Part shown: positions 9,174-18,743 of the stretch, in pieces | How the letters are laid out: each line of letters opens with the position of its first letter | Numbering within the stretch: the first letter of the stretch is position 1 | From: Albidovulum sediminicola | Lineage (GTDB): Bacteria > Pseudomonadota > Alphaproteobacteria > Rhodobacterales > Rhodobacteraceae | NCBI RefSeq assembly: GCF_025751575.1 | Contig: NZ_JAOWLA010000002.1 | Coordinates: 290,721-354,720, forward strand | DNA: 64,000 bases | Reading direction: 5' to 3' | Notes under the pieces: generated by a model | Told to the model about the DNA's origin: nothing | Database searches by the model: none | What the model saw: only the letters and a program-made list of their open reading frames with translations | Made by a program: the position numbers and the translations under genes

Positions 9174-9857
9174 CTAGGCCCCGCGCTTCTTCGTGCGAAC
9201 GATCTGGTAGCCCGGACGCCACAGGTAGCGGACCGGGGCCGAGAGCATGTGAACGAGACGGGTGAAGGGGAACAGCAGGAAGATCGTCAGCCCGAGAAAC
9301 AGGTGCAGCTTGAAGAGCGGGTTCACATCCGCGATGTAGCTGGCCGCCTGGCCGTCGAAGGTGAAGATCCCGAAGGCCCAGGACATGAACTTCGTCATCT
9401 CGTGCCCGTCGAGGTGCTGGAGGGAGACGAAGATCGTCAGCACGCCAAGCACAAGCTGCGCCAGCAGTAGCACCAGAATCCCGGTATCCGCGAAGGTTGA
9501 GGTCGCGCGGATGCGCGGGTCGGTCAGGCGGCGGTGAAGCAGCATCCCGCCCCCGGTCAGCGCCATGACCCCAGCGATGCCCCCGGCGATCACCGCCAGA
9601 AGCTGCTTCGCGCCATGACTGATGCCGAGCGCGTCGAAGACCTGGATCGGGGTCAGAAGCCCGATCAGGTGCCCGAAGAAGATCACCAGCACGCCGACAT
9701 GGAAAAGGCTCGATCCGATCACAAGCTGCTTGCGCCGCAGCAGTTGCGAGGAGGACGACTTCCAGGTGAAGGGGTCGCGTTCATAGCGCGCGACCGATCC
9801 CAGCAGCAGCACCGAAAGCGCGATGTAGGGATAGGTTCCGAAGAAGAATTGATGCAT
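9174..9857 (-). CDS. narI: Respiratory nitrate reductase gamma subunit (cytochrome b)
   Basis: Membrane anchor that takes electrons from quinol and passes them to NarH. 227 residues with five hydrophobic segments. The four heme ligands expected in the family are visible as His53 and His63 (LFHVGVLVIFFGH) and His185 and His203 (LFKLHLFLG, TRLVHML). It lies 13 nt after narJ and 1 nt before the PPIase. Length and order match canonical narGHJI. Confidence 0.97.
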   Translation of the reverse strand: MHQFFFGTYPYIALSVLLLGSVARYERDPFTWKSSSSQLLRRKQLVIGSSLFHVGVLVIFFGHLIGLLTPIQVFDALGISHGAKQLLAVIAGGIAGVMALTGGGMLLHRRLTDPRIRATSTFADTGILVLLLAQLVLGVLTIFVSLQHLDGHEMTKFMSWAFGIFTFDGQAASYIADVNPLFKLHLFLGLTIFLLFPFTRLVHMLSAPVRYLWRPGYQIVRTKKRGA

Positions 9858-9870
9858 CGTTAGCCCTCCT

Positions 9871-10572
9871 TCACTGGGGCACGCCGGCCGGCGCCGGGGT
9901 CCTTGGAATGTCCATCCGCGCGAGGATGTCGCGCGAAACGGGGCATCCCGCGTTGGGGTCCGGGGCGAAGGTCACCTGCGCCTCCTCATAGACCGCGTCG
10001 AGCGCGGCCAGGTCCTCGGGGTCGTCGTCGGCCTCGGACAGAAGCGCCTCTGCCTCGGGGCTGTCGGTTCCGGTCCCGGAGATCCGAACAAGCGCGGTCA
10101 GGACAGCGGCATAGGGCGTTTCACGCCGCGTCAGGCGTTCGGACAAGGCCGCGACGATGTGACCGGCGTCGGCCAGTAGCGCCGTCGCCTCGGCCACTGT
10201 CCGGGTCGAGAGGTATTCCAGCAGCACCGGCAGGTGGTCTGGAAGCTCGGGACCCGTCAGGTCGAAACCGCCCGCCCGGTAGGTCTCCAGCAGGTCCACC
10301 ATCGCGCCGCCACGGTCGCGGCTTTCGCCGTGGATATGCTCGAAGAGGTTGAGCGAGAGCGTCCGCGAGCGGTCGAACAGGAGCACATAGCGCTCCTGCA
10401 GGTCATAGATGTCGCCGCTTTCCAGGTCCGAGAGCAGCGGTTCCAGCGCCGCGCGCTGGTCGCTGTTCAAGAGCCCCTCCTTGACCATCACCTCGCGGAT
10501 CGCGGGGACCGCGGCCTGAAGGTCCGGGGAGGGGTAGGAGAGCAGCGCCGAAAGTGCCTTGAACGTCTTCAT
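9871..10572 (-). CDS. narJ: Nitrate reductase molybdenum-cofactor assembly chaperone
   Basis: Dedicated cytosolic chaperone for cofactor insertion into NarG; 233 residues. It begins MKTFKALSALLSYPSPDLQ, the typical NarJ start, and contains the family segment LNLFEHIHGESRDRGGAMVDL. The ATG at 10572 overlaps the narH stop as ATGA; the longer open frame running into narH is only a shadow. The C-terminus (CPVSRDILARMDIPR) is Pro-rich. Confidence 0.96.
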   Translation of the reverse strand: MKTFKALSALLSYPSPDLQAAVPAIREVMVKEGLLNSDQRAALEPLLSDLESGDIYDLQERYVLLFDRSRTLSLNLFEHIHGESRDRGGAMVDLLETYRAGGFDLTGPELPDHLPVLLEYLSTRTVAEATALLADAGHIVAALSERLTRRETPYAAVLTALVRISGTGTDSPEAEALLSEADDDPEDLAALDAVYEEAQVTFAPDPNAGCPVSRDILARMDIPRTPAPAGVPQ

Positions 10573-12089
10573 TTCCAGCCCTCCGCAGGGGTCACGAATT
10601 TGCGGCTGCCGAAGAGCTTGCCGCCCGAGGTGCCGGTCGAACAGCCGTTGCCGTCGGTAAAGCCGCAGCCGCCGCGCAGGTCGTAGGCGTCCTCCACCAT
10701 TTCGCGGTGCGTCGTCGGGATGACGAAGCGATCCTCGTAATTGGCGATGGCCATGATCCGGTACATCTCGTCGATCTGATGGGGCGTGAGACCCACGCGA
10801 TTTGCGACGCCAAGGTTCACGACCCCGTCCACCGTCTTCGACCGCATGTAAGAACGCATGGCGAGCATCCGTTCCAGCGCCGAGACCACCGGCGCCTCGT
10901 CCCCCGCCGTCAGCATGTTGGCGAGGTAGCGCACCGGGATGCGGAGCGATTTCACGTCCGGCATGTCGTCCTGGCTCGCGATCTGGCCCGCGGCGGCGGC
11001 GTTCTGGATCGGCGACAACGGCGGGATGTACCACACCATCGGCAGCGTCCGGTATTCCGGGTGCAGCGGGAAGGCGATCTTCCACTCCATCGCCATCTTC
11101 CAGATCGGCGACTTGCGCGCGCTTTCGATCCAGTCCTCCGGCACGCCCTCGGCGCGCGCGGCCTCGATCACCTTCGGATCGTTGGGGTCGAGGAAGACGC
11201 CCAGCTGGGCGTCGTAAAGGTCCTTCTCCCCCGCGACCGAGGCCGCCTCCGCGATCTTGTCGGCGTCATAAAGCATCACGCCGATGTAACGGATGCGCCC
11301 GACGCAGGTTTCCGAACAGACCGTGGGCATCCCGCTTTCCAGACGCGGATAGCAGAGCGTGCACTTCTCCGACTTGCCCGAAGACCAGTTGTAGTAGATC
11401 TTCTTGTAGGGGCAGCCGGACACGCACATGCGCCAGCCGCGGCACTTTTCCTGGTCGATCAGGACGACCCCGTCCTCTTCGCGCTTGTAGATCGCACCCG
11501 AGGGGCAGGAGGCCGCGCAGGCCGGGTTCAGGCAGTGTTCGCAAAGCCGGGGCAGATACATCATGAACGTATTTTCATACTGTCCGTAGATGTCCTTCTG
11601 GATGCCCTCGAAGTTGTAATCCTTGGAGCGTTTCGAGAATTCGCCGCCCAGGATCTCTTCCCAGTTCGGGCCCCACTCGATCTTCTCCATCCGCTCGCCC
11701 GAGACCTTGGAGCGCGGGCGCGCGGTGGGGAAGGCCTCCATCTCGGGGGCCGATTTCAGGTGGTCGTAGTCGAAGTCGAAGGGCTCGTAGAAGTCGTCGA
11801 TCTCTGGCAGGTCGGGGTTGGCGAAGATGTTCGCCAGGATCCGCCATTTGCCGCCCTGCTTCGGGCGAAGGCCGCCCGAGCGCGTGCGTTCCCAGCCGCC
11901 GTTCCAGCGCTTCTGGTTTTCCCAGTCCTTCGGATAACCGATGCCAGGCTTGGTCTCGACGTTGTTGAACCAGGCGTATTCGACGCCGTCGCGGCTGGTC
12001 CAGACGTTCTTGCAGGTGACAGAGCAGGTGTGACACCCGATGCATTTATCGAGGTTCAGCACCATGCCGATTTGCGCACGGACTTTCAT
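10569..12089 (-). CDS. narH: Respiratory nitrate reductase beta subunit
   Basis: Iron-sulfur electron-transfer subunit on the cytoplasmic face; 506 residues. All four cluster motifs are present: CIGCHTCSVTC (Cys16-Cys26), CEHCLNPACAASCP, CRGWRMCVSGCP and CTLCYPRLESGMPTVCSETC. The Trp in CRGW replaces a Cys and gives the 3Fe-4S cluster characteristic of NarH. It overlaps both narG and narJ by 4 nt, indicating coupled translation and coordinated stoichiometry. Confidence 0.97.
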   Translation of the reverse strand: MKVRAQIGMVLNLDKCIGCHTCSVTCKNVWTSRDGVEYAWFNNVETKPGIGYPKDWENQKRWNGGWERTRSGGLRPKQGGKWRILANIFANPDLPEIDDFYEPFDFDYDHLKSAPEMEAFPTARPRSKVSGERMEKIEWGPNWEEILGGEFSKRSKDYNFEGIQKDIYGQYENTFMMYLPRLCEHCLNPACAASCPSGAIYKREEDGVVLIDQEKCRGWRMCVSGCPYKKIYYNWSSGKSEKCTLCYPRLESGMPTVCSETCVGRIRYIGVMLYDADKIAEAASVAGEKDLYDAQLGVFLDPNDPKVIEAARAEGVPEDWIESARKSPIWKMAMEWKIAFPLHPEYRTLPMVWYIPPLSPIQNAAAAGQIASQDDMPDVKSLRIPVRYLANMLTAGDEAPVVSALERMLAMRSYMRSKTVDGVVNLGVANRVGLTPHQIDEMYRIMAIANYEDRFVIPTTHREMVEDAYDLRGGCGFTDGNGCSTGTSGGKLFGSRKFVTPAEGWK

Positions 12090-15000
12090 TCCGCTGCCTC
12101 CGTTCTTGCTGCGGGCCGGTCGAGCCAGTCGACCTTTTCCATCTTGCGCACGACCACGAGTTCATCGCGGTTGGAGCCGACGGTGCCGTAGTAGTTGAAG
12201 CCATAGCTCTGCTGGGCATAGCCGCCGATCATGTGCGTGGGCTTGACGACCGCGCGGGTGACGGAGTTGTGGATGCCACCCCGCTTGCCGGTGATCTGCG
12301 ATCCCGGCGTGTTCACGATCTTTTCCTGCGCATGGTACATGAAGAGCGTGCCATCCTTCATCCGCTGGCTGACGACCGCGCGGGCGGTCAGCACGCCGTT
12401 GGAGTTGAAGACCTCCACCCAGTCGTTGTCCACGATCCCGGCCACGGCCGCGTCGTTCTCGGAGATCCAGACCACCGGGCCGCCTCTGTTCAGCGTGAGC
12501 ATCAAGAGGTTGTCGGAGTAGGTCGAGTGGATGCCCCATTTCTGGTGCGGCGTGATGAAGTTCAGCACGACGTGCTTTTCATTCGCGCCAAGCGCGCGGG
12601 TGGCCGAGGCGGTGATGGTCTTGAGGTCCACCGGCGGGCGCCAGGTCACGAAGAATTCGCCGAAGGCCTGCATCCATTGGTGGTCCTGGTAAAGCTGCTG
12701 GCGGCCGGAAACGGTGCGCCAGGGGATCAGCTCATGCACGTTGGTCCAGCCGGCGTTGTAGCAGACCTCCTCGCTCTCGATGCCCGACCAGGTCGGGGAG
12801 GAGATGATCTTGCGCGGCTGGGCGGCGATGTCGCGGAAGCGGATCTTCTCGTCTTCCTTGACTTCGGCCAGGTGGGCGTGTTCGCGCCCCGTGGCCTTCG
12901 ACAGCGCGTTCCAGGCCTTGACGGCGACCTCGCCGTTGGTTTCCGGCGCCAGCATCAGGATGACCTCGGCCGCGTCAATGGCGGTCTCGATCTTCGCCAT
13001 GCCCTGCGTCGGACCTTCGCGATGGGTGCCGTTCAGGTCCTTGAGGTGATGGACCTCGTCCTTGGTGTCCCAGGCGATGCCCTTGCCGCCGTTGCCGACC
13101 TTTTCCATCAGCGGGCCAAGGGCGGTGAAGCGGGCATAAAGGTTGGGGTAGTCCCGTTCCACGGCGATGTAGTTCGGCGCGGTCTTGCCCGGGATCAGGT
13201 CGCATTCGCCCTTCTTCCAGTCCTTGACGCTCGGCTGCGCGATTTCCATCGGGCTGTCGTGCTGGAGCGGAAGCTGCACCACGTCGGTCTCGACCCCGAG
13301 GATCTCTGGCGCGACCTGAGAGAACTTCCGCGCGATGGCCTTGAAGATCTCCCAGTCCGTCTTCGACTCGTAGGCCGGGTCCACCGCCGCCTGAAGCGGG
13401 TGGATGAACGGGTGCATGTCCGAGGTGTTGAGGTCGTCCTTCTCGTACCAGCTGGCCGTCGGCAGCACGATGTCGGAATAGACCGCCGTCGTGGACATGC
13501 GGAAGTCGAGCGTCACCAAGAGGTCGAGCTTGCCCTCCGGCGCCTTGTCGTGCCAGCGCGCCTCGGCCGGCTTCTGGCGGCCTTCCTCGCCCAGGTCCTT
13601 GCCCAGGACCCCGTGATCGGTGCCCAAGAGGTGCTTGAGGAAATACTCATGCCCCTTGCCCGAGGAGCCGAGCAGGTTTGAGCGCCAGACAAAGAGGTTG
13701 CGCGGCCAGTTTTCCGGGGCGTCCGGGTCCTCGGCCGACATCTCCAGCGTTCCGGCCTTCAGCTGTTCGGCCACAAAGGCGGGAATGTCCTTGCCCGCCG
13801 CCTTTGCCGCGCGCCCCACTTCCAGCGGGTTGGTGCGCAATTGCGGCGCCGAGGGCAGCCAGCCCATCCGCTCGGCGCGGATGTTGTAGTCGATGAGGCT
13901 CAGGTCCTTCCAGTCGCCTTCGGGCGCCGTGGGCGACAGGATCTCGGACGAGGTCACGGTCTCATACCGCCACTGGTCGGTATGGGCGTACCAGGCCGAG
14001 GTGGAGTTCATGTGCCGCGGTGGGCGCGCCCAGTCGAGCGCGAAGGCCAACGCCGTCCAGCCGGTTTGCGGGCGCAGCTTTTCCTGGCCCACGTAATGCG
14101 CCCAGCCGCCGCCCGACTGACCCACGCAACCGCACATGACCAGCATGTTGATCGCGGCGCGGTAGTTCATGTCCATGTGGTACCAGTGGTTCATCGCCGC
14201 GCCGATGATGATCATCGACTTGCCGTTCGTCTTTTCGGCATTGGTGGCGAATTCCCGTGCGACCTGGATGATGCGGTCGCGCTGCACGCCGGTAATGCGT
14301 TCCGCCCAGGCGGGGGTGAAGGGCACGTCGGCGTTGTAGTCGGTCGCAACATGATCCCCGCCCAAGCCCCGGTCGAGGCTGTAGTTGGCGCAGAAAAGGT
14401 CGAAGACCGTGGCGACGTAGTGCTCCTGCCCGTCGGCGAGGGTGAGCTTGCGGACCGGCACGTTGCGGGTCAGCACCTCGCCCCGCGCATCATTAGCCCA
14501 GCCGTTCGTGGCCTGGCCGCCGAAATAGGGGAAGTCCACGCCCACCACATCGTCGCGGTCGGTGTCGAGGATGTTGCTCAGTTTCAGCGTCACATCCGCG
14601 CCGCCGGCGCTCTCCTCCAGGTTCCACTTGCCCTGTTCGCCCCAGCGGAAACCGATCGAGCCGTTCGGGACGACGACCTTGCCCGATTTCTCGTCAAGGG
14701 CGACGGTCTTCCAGTCGGGGTTGTTCGCCTGGCCGAGCGCGCCGTCGAAATCGGCGGCGCGAAGCTGGCGGCCGGGGATGAAGCCGTCGCCCTTGGGCTC
14801 AAGCTTCACCAGCATCGGCATGTCGGTGTACTTGCGGCAGTAGTCCTCGAAATAGGGCGCCTGACGGTCCAGGTGGTATTCGCGCAGGATCACATGGCCC
14901 ATGGCCATCCCCAGCGCCGCGTCGGTCCCCTGCTTGGCGTTCAGCCAGATGTCGGAGAACTTCGCGGCCTCGGAATAGTCGGGGCTGACGACGGCGGACT

Positions 15001-15829
15001 TGGTGCCGCGATAGCGTGCTTCGGTGTAGAAATGCGCGTCCGGGGTCCGGGTCTGCGGCACGTTGGACCCCCAGAGGATCAGGAAGCCCGCGTTGTACCA
15101 ATCGGCCGATTCCGGCACGTCGGTCTGTTCGCCCCAGGTCATGGGCGAGGCTGGCGGCAGGTCGCAATACCAATCGTAGAAGGACATGCAGGTGCCGCCC
15201 AGAAGGCTCAGGTAGCGCGAGCCCGCCGCGTAGCTGACCATCGACATCGCCGGGATGGGCGAGAAGCCGAAAACGCGGTCGGGACCGTAGGTCTTGGCCG
15301 TGTAGGCGTTGGCCGCCGCCACGATCTCCGTCACCTCGTCCCAGCTTGCGCGGACGAAGCCGCCCTTGCCGCGCGTGCGGGTGTAGTCGGCGCGCTTGGC
15401 CGGGTCGGCCTGGATCGCTTTCCAGGCCTCCACCGCCGACATCGTCCGGCGCAACTCGCGCCAGATCCGCATGAGCCGCCCCCGCACGAGCGGCGTCTTC
15501 ACCCGGTTGGCCGAGTAGAGATACCAGCTGTAGGAGGCGCCGCGCGCGCATCCGCGCGGCTCGTGGTTGGGCAGATCGGCCCGCGTGCGCGGATAGTCGG
15601 TCTGCTGGGTTTCCCAGGTCACGATCCCGGACTTCACGTAGATCTTCCACGAACAGGACCCGGTGCAGTTCACCCCGTGGGTGGAGCGCACGATCTTGTC
15701 GTGGCGCCAGCGGTTCCGGTAGGTGTCCTCCCAGTCGCGGTTTTCGATCGTGGTCTGTCCGTGCCCGTCCGCAAAGGTATCCTTGCGGACGGATTTCAGG
15801 AAGTTCAGCCGGTCGAGAAGATGGCTCAT
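12086..15829 (-). CDS. narG: Respiratory nitrate reductase alpha (catalytic) subunit
   Basis: Reduces nitrate to nitrite at a bis-MGD molybdenum centre on the cytoplasmic face; 1247 residues. The FS0 cluster ligands are His51, Cys55, Cys59 and Cys94 (HGVNCTGSCSW, CARGAS). The molybdenum-ligating Asp is Asp223 in YDWYCDLPPASPMTWGEQTD. There is no Tat signal; only the short N-terminal tail MSHLLDRLNFLKSVRKDTF that resembles a remnant Tat motif, as in other membrane-bound NarG. It lies 17 nt after narK and overlaps narH by 4 nt. Confidence 0.98.
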   Translation of the reverse strand: MSHLLDRLNFLKSVRKDTFADGHGQTTIENRDWEDTYRNRWRHDKIVRSTHGVNCTGSCSWKIYVKSGIVTWETQQTDYPRTRADLPNHEPRGCARGASYSWYLYSANRVKTPLVRGRLMRIWRELRRTMSAVEAWKAIQADPAKRADYTRTRGKGGFVRASWDEVTEIVAAANAYTAKTYGPDRVFGFSPIPAMSMVSYAAGSRYLSLLGGTCMSFYDWYCDLPPASPMTWGEQTDVPESADWYNAGFLILWGSNVPQTRTPDAHFYTEARYRGTKSAVVSPDYSEAAKFSDIWLNAKQGTDAALGMAMGHVILREYHLDRQAPYFEDYCRKYTDMPMLVKLEPKGDGFIPGRQLRAADFDGALGQANNPDWKTVALDEKSGKVVVPNGSIGFRWGEQGKWNLEESAGGADVTLKLSNILDTDRDDVVGVDFPYFGGQATNGWANDARGEVLTRNVPVRKLTLADGQEHYVATVFDLFCANYSLDRGLGGDHVATDYNADVPFTPAWAERITGVQRDRIIQVAREFATNAEKTNGKSMIIIGAAMNHWYHMDMNYRAAINMLVMCGCVGQSGGGWAHYVGQEKLRPQTGWTALAFALDWARPPRHMNSTSAWYAHTDQWRYETVTSSEILSPTAPEGDWKDLSLIDYNIRAERMGWLPSAPQLRTNPLEVGRAAKAAGKDIPAFVAEQLKAGTLEMSAEDPDAPENWPRNLFVWRSNLLGSSGKGHEYFLKHLLGTDHGVLGKDLGEEGRQKPAEARWHDKAPEGKLDLLVTLDFRMSTTAVYSDIVLPTASWYEKDDLNTSDMHPFIHPLQAAVDPAYESKTDWEIFKAIARKFSQVAPEILGVETDVVQLPLQHDSPMEIAQPSVKDWKKGECDLIPGKTAPNYIAVERDYPNLYARFTALGPLMEKVGNGGKGIAWDTKDEVHHLKDLNGTHREGPTQGMAKIETAIDAAEVILMLAPETNGEVAVKAWNALSKATGREHAHLAEVKEDEKIRFRDIAAQPRKIISSPTWSGIESEEVCYNAGWTNVHELIPWRTVSGRQQLYQDHQWMQAFGEFFVTWRPPVDLKTITASATRALGANEKHVVLNFITPHQKWGIHSTYSDNLLMLTLNRGGPVVWISENDAAVAGIVDNDWVEVFNSNGVLTARAVVSQRMKDGTLFMYHAQEKIVNTPGSQITGKRGGIHNSVTRAVVKPTHMIGGYAQQSYGFNYYGTVGSNRDELVVVRKMEKVDWLDRPAARTEAAE

Positions 15830-15846
15830 CGTATTCTCCTTTCCTC

Positions 15847-18573
15847 TCAGGCTTGTGCCGGGGCGGCATGGACGCGGCCACGCTCGATGTCATGAAGGAC
15901 GCCGCCCGGACGGGTGTAGTAGAACCAGGTCAGCACGAGGCAGATGGCGTAGAAGCCGAGGAACGCCCAGAGCGCCAGGAACGGTGCGCCCGTCATCGCG
16001 ATCGAGGTGCCGTAGGCCTTCGGGATGAAGAAGGCGCCGTAGGCCGCGATGGCACTGGTGAAGGCGATGATCGCGGCGCTTTCACGCTCCGCCTGGCGGC
16101 GGCTCGCGGCGGCGTCGAGCGCGGGCATCAGCCGCGGGATCTCGTGCCCCATGATCGCGGGGATCATCTGGAAGGTGGAGGCGTTGCCGACGCCGGTCAG
16201 GAAGAACAGCGCCATGAAGCAGGCGAAGAAGCCCACGAAGCTGCCACCTGCGCCGTCGCTGGGCAGGAAGGTGATCACGCCGAAGACCGCCACGATCATG
16301 CCGAGGAAGGTCCAGAAGGTGACCCGGCCGCCACCCCAGCGGTCGCTGACCCAGCCCGTGCCCGCGCGGGACAGCGCGCCGACGAGGGGGCCAAGGAAGA
16401 CGTATTGCAGGGCGTTGACCTCGGGGAACATGAGCTTGGTCAGGAGCGGGAAGCCGGCGGAGTAGCCGATGAAGCTACCGAAGGTCCCGGTGTAGAGCAC
16501 GCACATGATCCAGTTGTGGAAGCGCGAGAAGATGATTGCCTGATCGCGGAACGAGGCCTTCGCCTCCGCGATGTCATTCATGCCGAGCCATGCGGCGATG
16601 GTCGCCACGATGATAAAGGGCACCCAGACGAAGCCCGCGTTCTGCATCCAAAGTTCGGCACCGTCCTTTGTCACCTGCGCGTCACCCCCCATGGCGCCAA
16701 AGACGCCCGCGGTGATGACGATCGGAACCAGGAACTGCATGACCGAGACGCCGAGGTTGCCAAGGCCCGCATTCAACGCAAGGGCGTTGCCCTTTTCGGC
16801 CTTGGGGAAGAAGTAGGCGATATTGGCCATGGAGGAGGCGAAGTTGCCGCCGCCAAGCCCGCAGAGAAGCGCCAGAACCATGAAGATCAGGTAGGGGGTT
16901 TCGGGGTTCTGCACGGCGTAGCCGATGCCAGCCGCCGGAAGCAGCAGCGAGGCAGTCGAAAGCGTCGTCCAGAGCCGCCCGCCGAAGATCGGGACCATGA
17001 AGCTGTAGAAGATCCTCAGCGTGGCGCCCGAAAGCCCCGGCAGCGCCGCCAGCCAGAAGAGTTGGCCGGGCGTGAAGTCGAAGCCGATGGCCGGAAGCCG
17101 GGCGACGACCATGGACCACACCATCCAGACCGAGAAGGCCAGGAGCAGCGCGGGGATCGAGATCCACAGGTTGCGGCGTGCGATGCGGCGCCCCTTTTCG
17201 GCCCAGAACGCGCGGTCCTCGGGGCGCCAGTCTTCGAGCATGTGCGCCATCTCGGTCGTGCCGGGGATGTGGATGTCCTGCAACTCGGGCAGGGCGGGGA
17301 GTTCGTCGAGCGATGCGCCATGGGCGGAACGTTCCATCGCGCGGATCGACAGGTGCATCCAGGTAAGCGCGATGGCAACGAGCACGAAGAGCAGCGCGAA
17401 GCAGCTGGTGTAGATGCCGGTCAGGTCAAGCAACGCGCCGAACATGATCGGCAGGATGAAGCCGCCAAGGCCGCCGATCATGCCGACCAGACCGCCGACC
17501 GCGCCGACGTGGCTGGGATAGTAGACAGGGATGTGCTTGTAGACCGCCGCCTTGCCGAGGCTCATGAAGAAGCCAAGGCCGAAGAGCGTCACGACGAAGG
17601 GCCAGCGCCCCATCTCGGTCGAGAAGTGGATCGGGCCTTCCTTGCCCTGGATGACGTAATCCGTGGGCGGGTAGGAGAGCATGAACAGGAACACGAGCGA
17701 GAAGAGGAAGGTCCAGTACATCACCGCCCGCGCGCCGAAGCGGTCCGACAGGTGCCCGCCATAGGCCCGGAACAGCGAGGCCGAGAGCGAGAACGCCGCC
17801 GCCGACATGCCGGCCGTGCGGACATCGACATGATAGACATCGATCAGGTAGTGCGGGGTCCAGAGCGCCAGCGCGACGAAGGCGCCGAAGACGAAGAAGT
17901 AGTAAAGCGAGAAGCGCCAGACCTGGAGCTTCTTCAGCGGTGCGAACTGCTCGGCCAGGCTCGGGGCGCTGACGCCTTTCCGGCGCCGCTCGACCAGTTC
18001 CGGATCGTCCTTGGCGAGGATGAAGAACAGGACGCCCATGATGGCGATGCCCGCCGCCCAGACCTGCGCGACGCCCTGCCAGCCATAGGCCACCATGACG
18101 AAGGGCGCGAGGAACTTGGTGACGGCGGCGCCGACGTTCCCGGCGCCGAAGATGCCAAGCGCGGTGCCCTGCTTGCCCGCGTCATACCAGCGCGACACAT
18201 AGGCCACGCCGATGATGAACGAGCCGCCGGCAAGGCCGATCCCCAGCGCGGCGACAAGGTACATCGTGTAGGTATGCGCCAGCGTGAGTGCCCAGGTCGC
18301 GAGGCCCGTCAGGATCATCTGGGACGAAAACACCAGCTTGCCGCCGTATTTCTCGGTCCAGACGCCAAGGATCAGGCGGGTGAGAGAGCCGGTCAGGATC
18401 GGTGTTGCGACCAGTAGGCCGAACTCGAATTCGCTGAGGCCAAGCTCCTTCTTGATGGCCACACCGATGATGGAAAAGATCGTCCAGACCGCAAAGCAGA
18501 CCGTGAACGCGATGGTGCTAAGAGCGAGGGCGCGATTTTGGTCGCCCTTCGACACATGCAAGCCCTGAAGCAT
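15847..18573 (-). CDS. narK: Fused NarK1-NarK2 nitrate/nitrite transporter
   Basis: 908 residues, twice the size of a single MFS transporter. Residues 1-420 form one 12-TM unit and residues of about 470-895 form a second. In Paracoccus denitrificans the equivalent fusion has a NarK1-like proton/nitrate symporter half and a NarK2-like nitrate/nitrite antiporter half. Family signatures such as GLGGGNFASSMANIAYFFPK and GLAGGSFIIGVAYVSRWYD are present. The linker at about 425-470 is hydrophilic. It is the first gene of the nar unit, with an Fnr-type box 77 nt upstream of its ATG. Confidence 0.97.
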   Translation of the reverse strand: MLQGLHVSKGDQNRALALSTIAFTVCFAVWTIFSIIGVAIKKELGLSEFEFGLLVATPILTGSLTRLILGVWTEKYGGKLVFSSQMILTGLATWALTLAHTYTMYLVAALGIGLAGGSFIIGVAYVSRWYDAGKQGTALGIFGAGNVGAAVTKFLAPFVMVAYGWQGVAQVWAAGIAIMGVLFFILAKDDPELVERRRKGVSAPSLAEQFAPLKKLQVWRFSLYYFFVFGAFVALALWTPHYLIDVYHVDVRTAGMSAAAFSLSASLFRAYGGHLSDRFGARAVMYWTFLFSLVFLFMLSYPPTDYVIQGKEGPIHFSTEMGRWPFVVTLFGLGFFMSLGKAAVYKHIPVYYPSHVGAVGGLVGMIGGLGGFILPIMFGALLDLTGIYTSCFALLFVLVAIALTWMHLSIRAMERSAHGASLDELPALPELQDIHIPGTTEMAHMLEDWRPEDRAFWAEKGRRIARRNLWISIPALLLAFSVWMVWSMVVARLPAIGFDFTPGQLFWLAALPGLSGATLRIFYSFMVPIFGGRLWTTLSTASLLLPAAGIGYAVQNPETPYLIFMVLALLCGLGGGNFASSMANIAYFFPKAEKGNALALNAGLGNLGVSVMQFLVPIVITAGVFGAMGGDAQVTKDGAELWMQNAGFVWVPFIIVATIAAWLGMNDIAEAKASFRDQAIIFSRFHNWIMCVLYTGTFGSFIGYSAGFPLLTKLMFPEVNALQYVFLGPLVGALSRAGTGWVSDRWGGGRVTFWTFLGMIVAVFGVITFLPSDGAGGSFVGFFACFMALFFLTGVGNASTFQMIPAIMGHEIPRLMPALDAAASRRQAERESAAIIAFTSAIAAYGAFFIPKAYGTSIAMTGAPFLALWAFLGFYAICLVLTWFYYTRPGGVLHDIERGRVHAAPAQA

Positions 18574-18649
18574 TGTCGCCTCCGTTTGAGACGCGCAGGC
18601 GGATCCCGCGCGATTGGCGGCACAGAACCATCGGTCCGCGCGGGGGAGG

Positions 18650-18663
18650 TTGATTCAGGTCAA
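18650..18663. promoter_or_regulatory. Fnr/NNR/NarR-type binding site upstream of narK
   Basis: TTGATTCAGGTCAA fits the TTGAT-N4-ATCAA consensus of the Fnr superfamily with one change (GTCAA), a variant also seen for NNR/DNR-type sites. It is centred at 18656.5, between the divergent narK and Crp/Fnr regulator genes. No strong -10 for narK stands out at the matching distance. Confidence 0.7.
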
Positions 18664-18697
18664 GTTTTGAAATTTTACATATGAAAAACAATGATTT

Positions 18698-18711
18698 ATG
18701 ACTTATGTCAT
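18698..18711. promoter_or_regulatory. Second 14-bp dyad ATGAC-N4-GTCAT in the nar control region
   Basis: A perfect inverted repeat with the same 5-4-5 geometry as an Fnr box but with ATGAC/GTCAT arms. It lies 48 bp centre-to-centre from the Fnr-type box, on the side of the Crp/Fnr regulator gene, and could be an autoregulatory or partner-regulator site. Confidence 0.4.
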
Positions 18712-18725
18712 CTGAGGGGGGCAAA

Positions 18726-18743
18726 ATCCCGGCCCGCCGGGAT
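18726..18743. promoter_or_regulatory. Perfect 8-bp GC-rich inverted repeat in leader of nar regulator
   Basis: ATCCCGGC, 2 nt, GCCGGGAT. It lies in the AT-rich stretch upstream of the regulator gene start at 18827. It could be an operator or a leader hairpin; it has no T-run on either side, so it is not an intrinsic terminator. Confidence 0.35.

Noticed and set aside
12233..13681. Long open frame (482 codons) antisense to narG
   Set aside because: It lies opposite a gene with every NarG landmark, has no family motif, and is rich in Arg/Gly/His/Asp as expected for the complement of GC-rich codons.
13841..15895. 684-codon open frame antisense to the first half of narG
   Set aside because: Shadow of narG; low-complexity Arg/Val/His composition, no ribosome-binding site, no recognisable domain.
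15853..18417. 854-codon open frame antisense to narK
   Set aside because: Extremely Asp/Glu/His/Arg-rich, which is the complement of the TM-rich narK codons; no domain seen.
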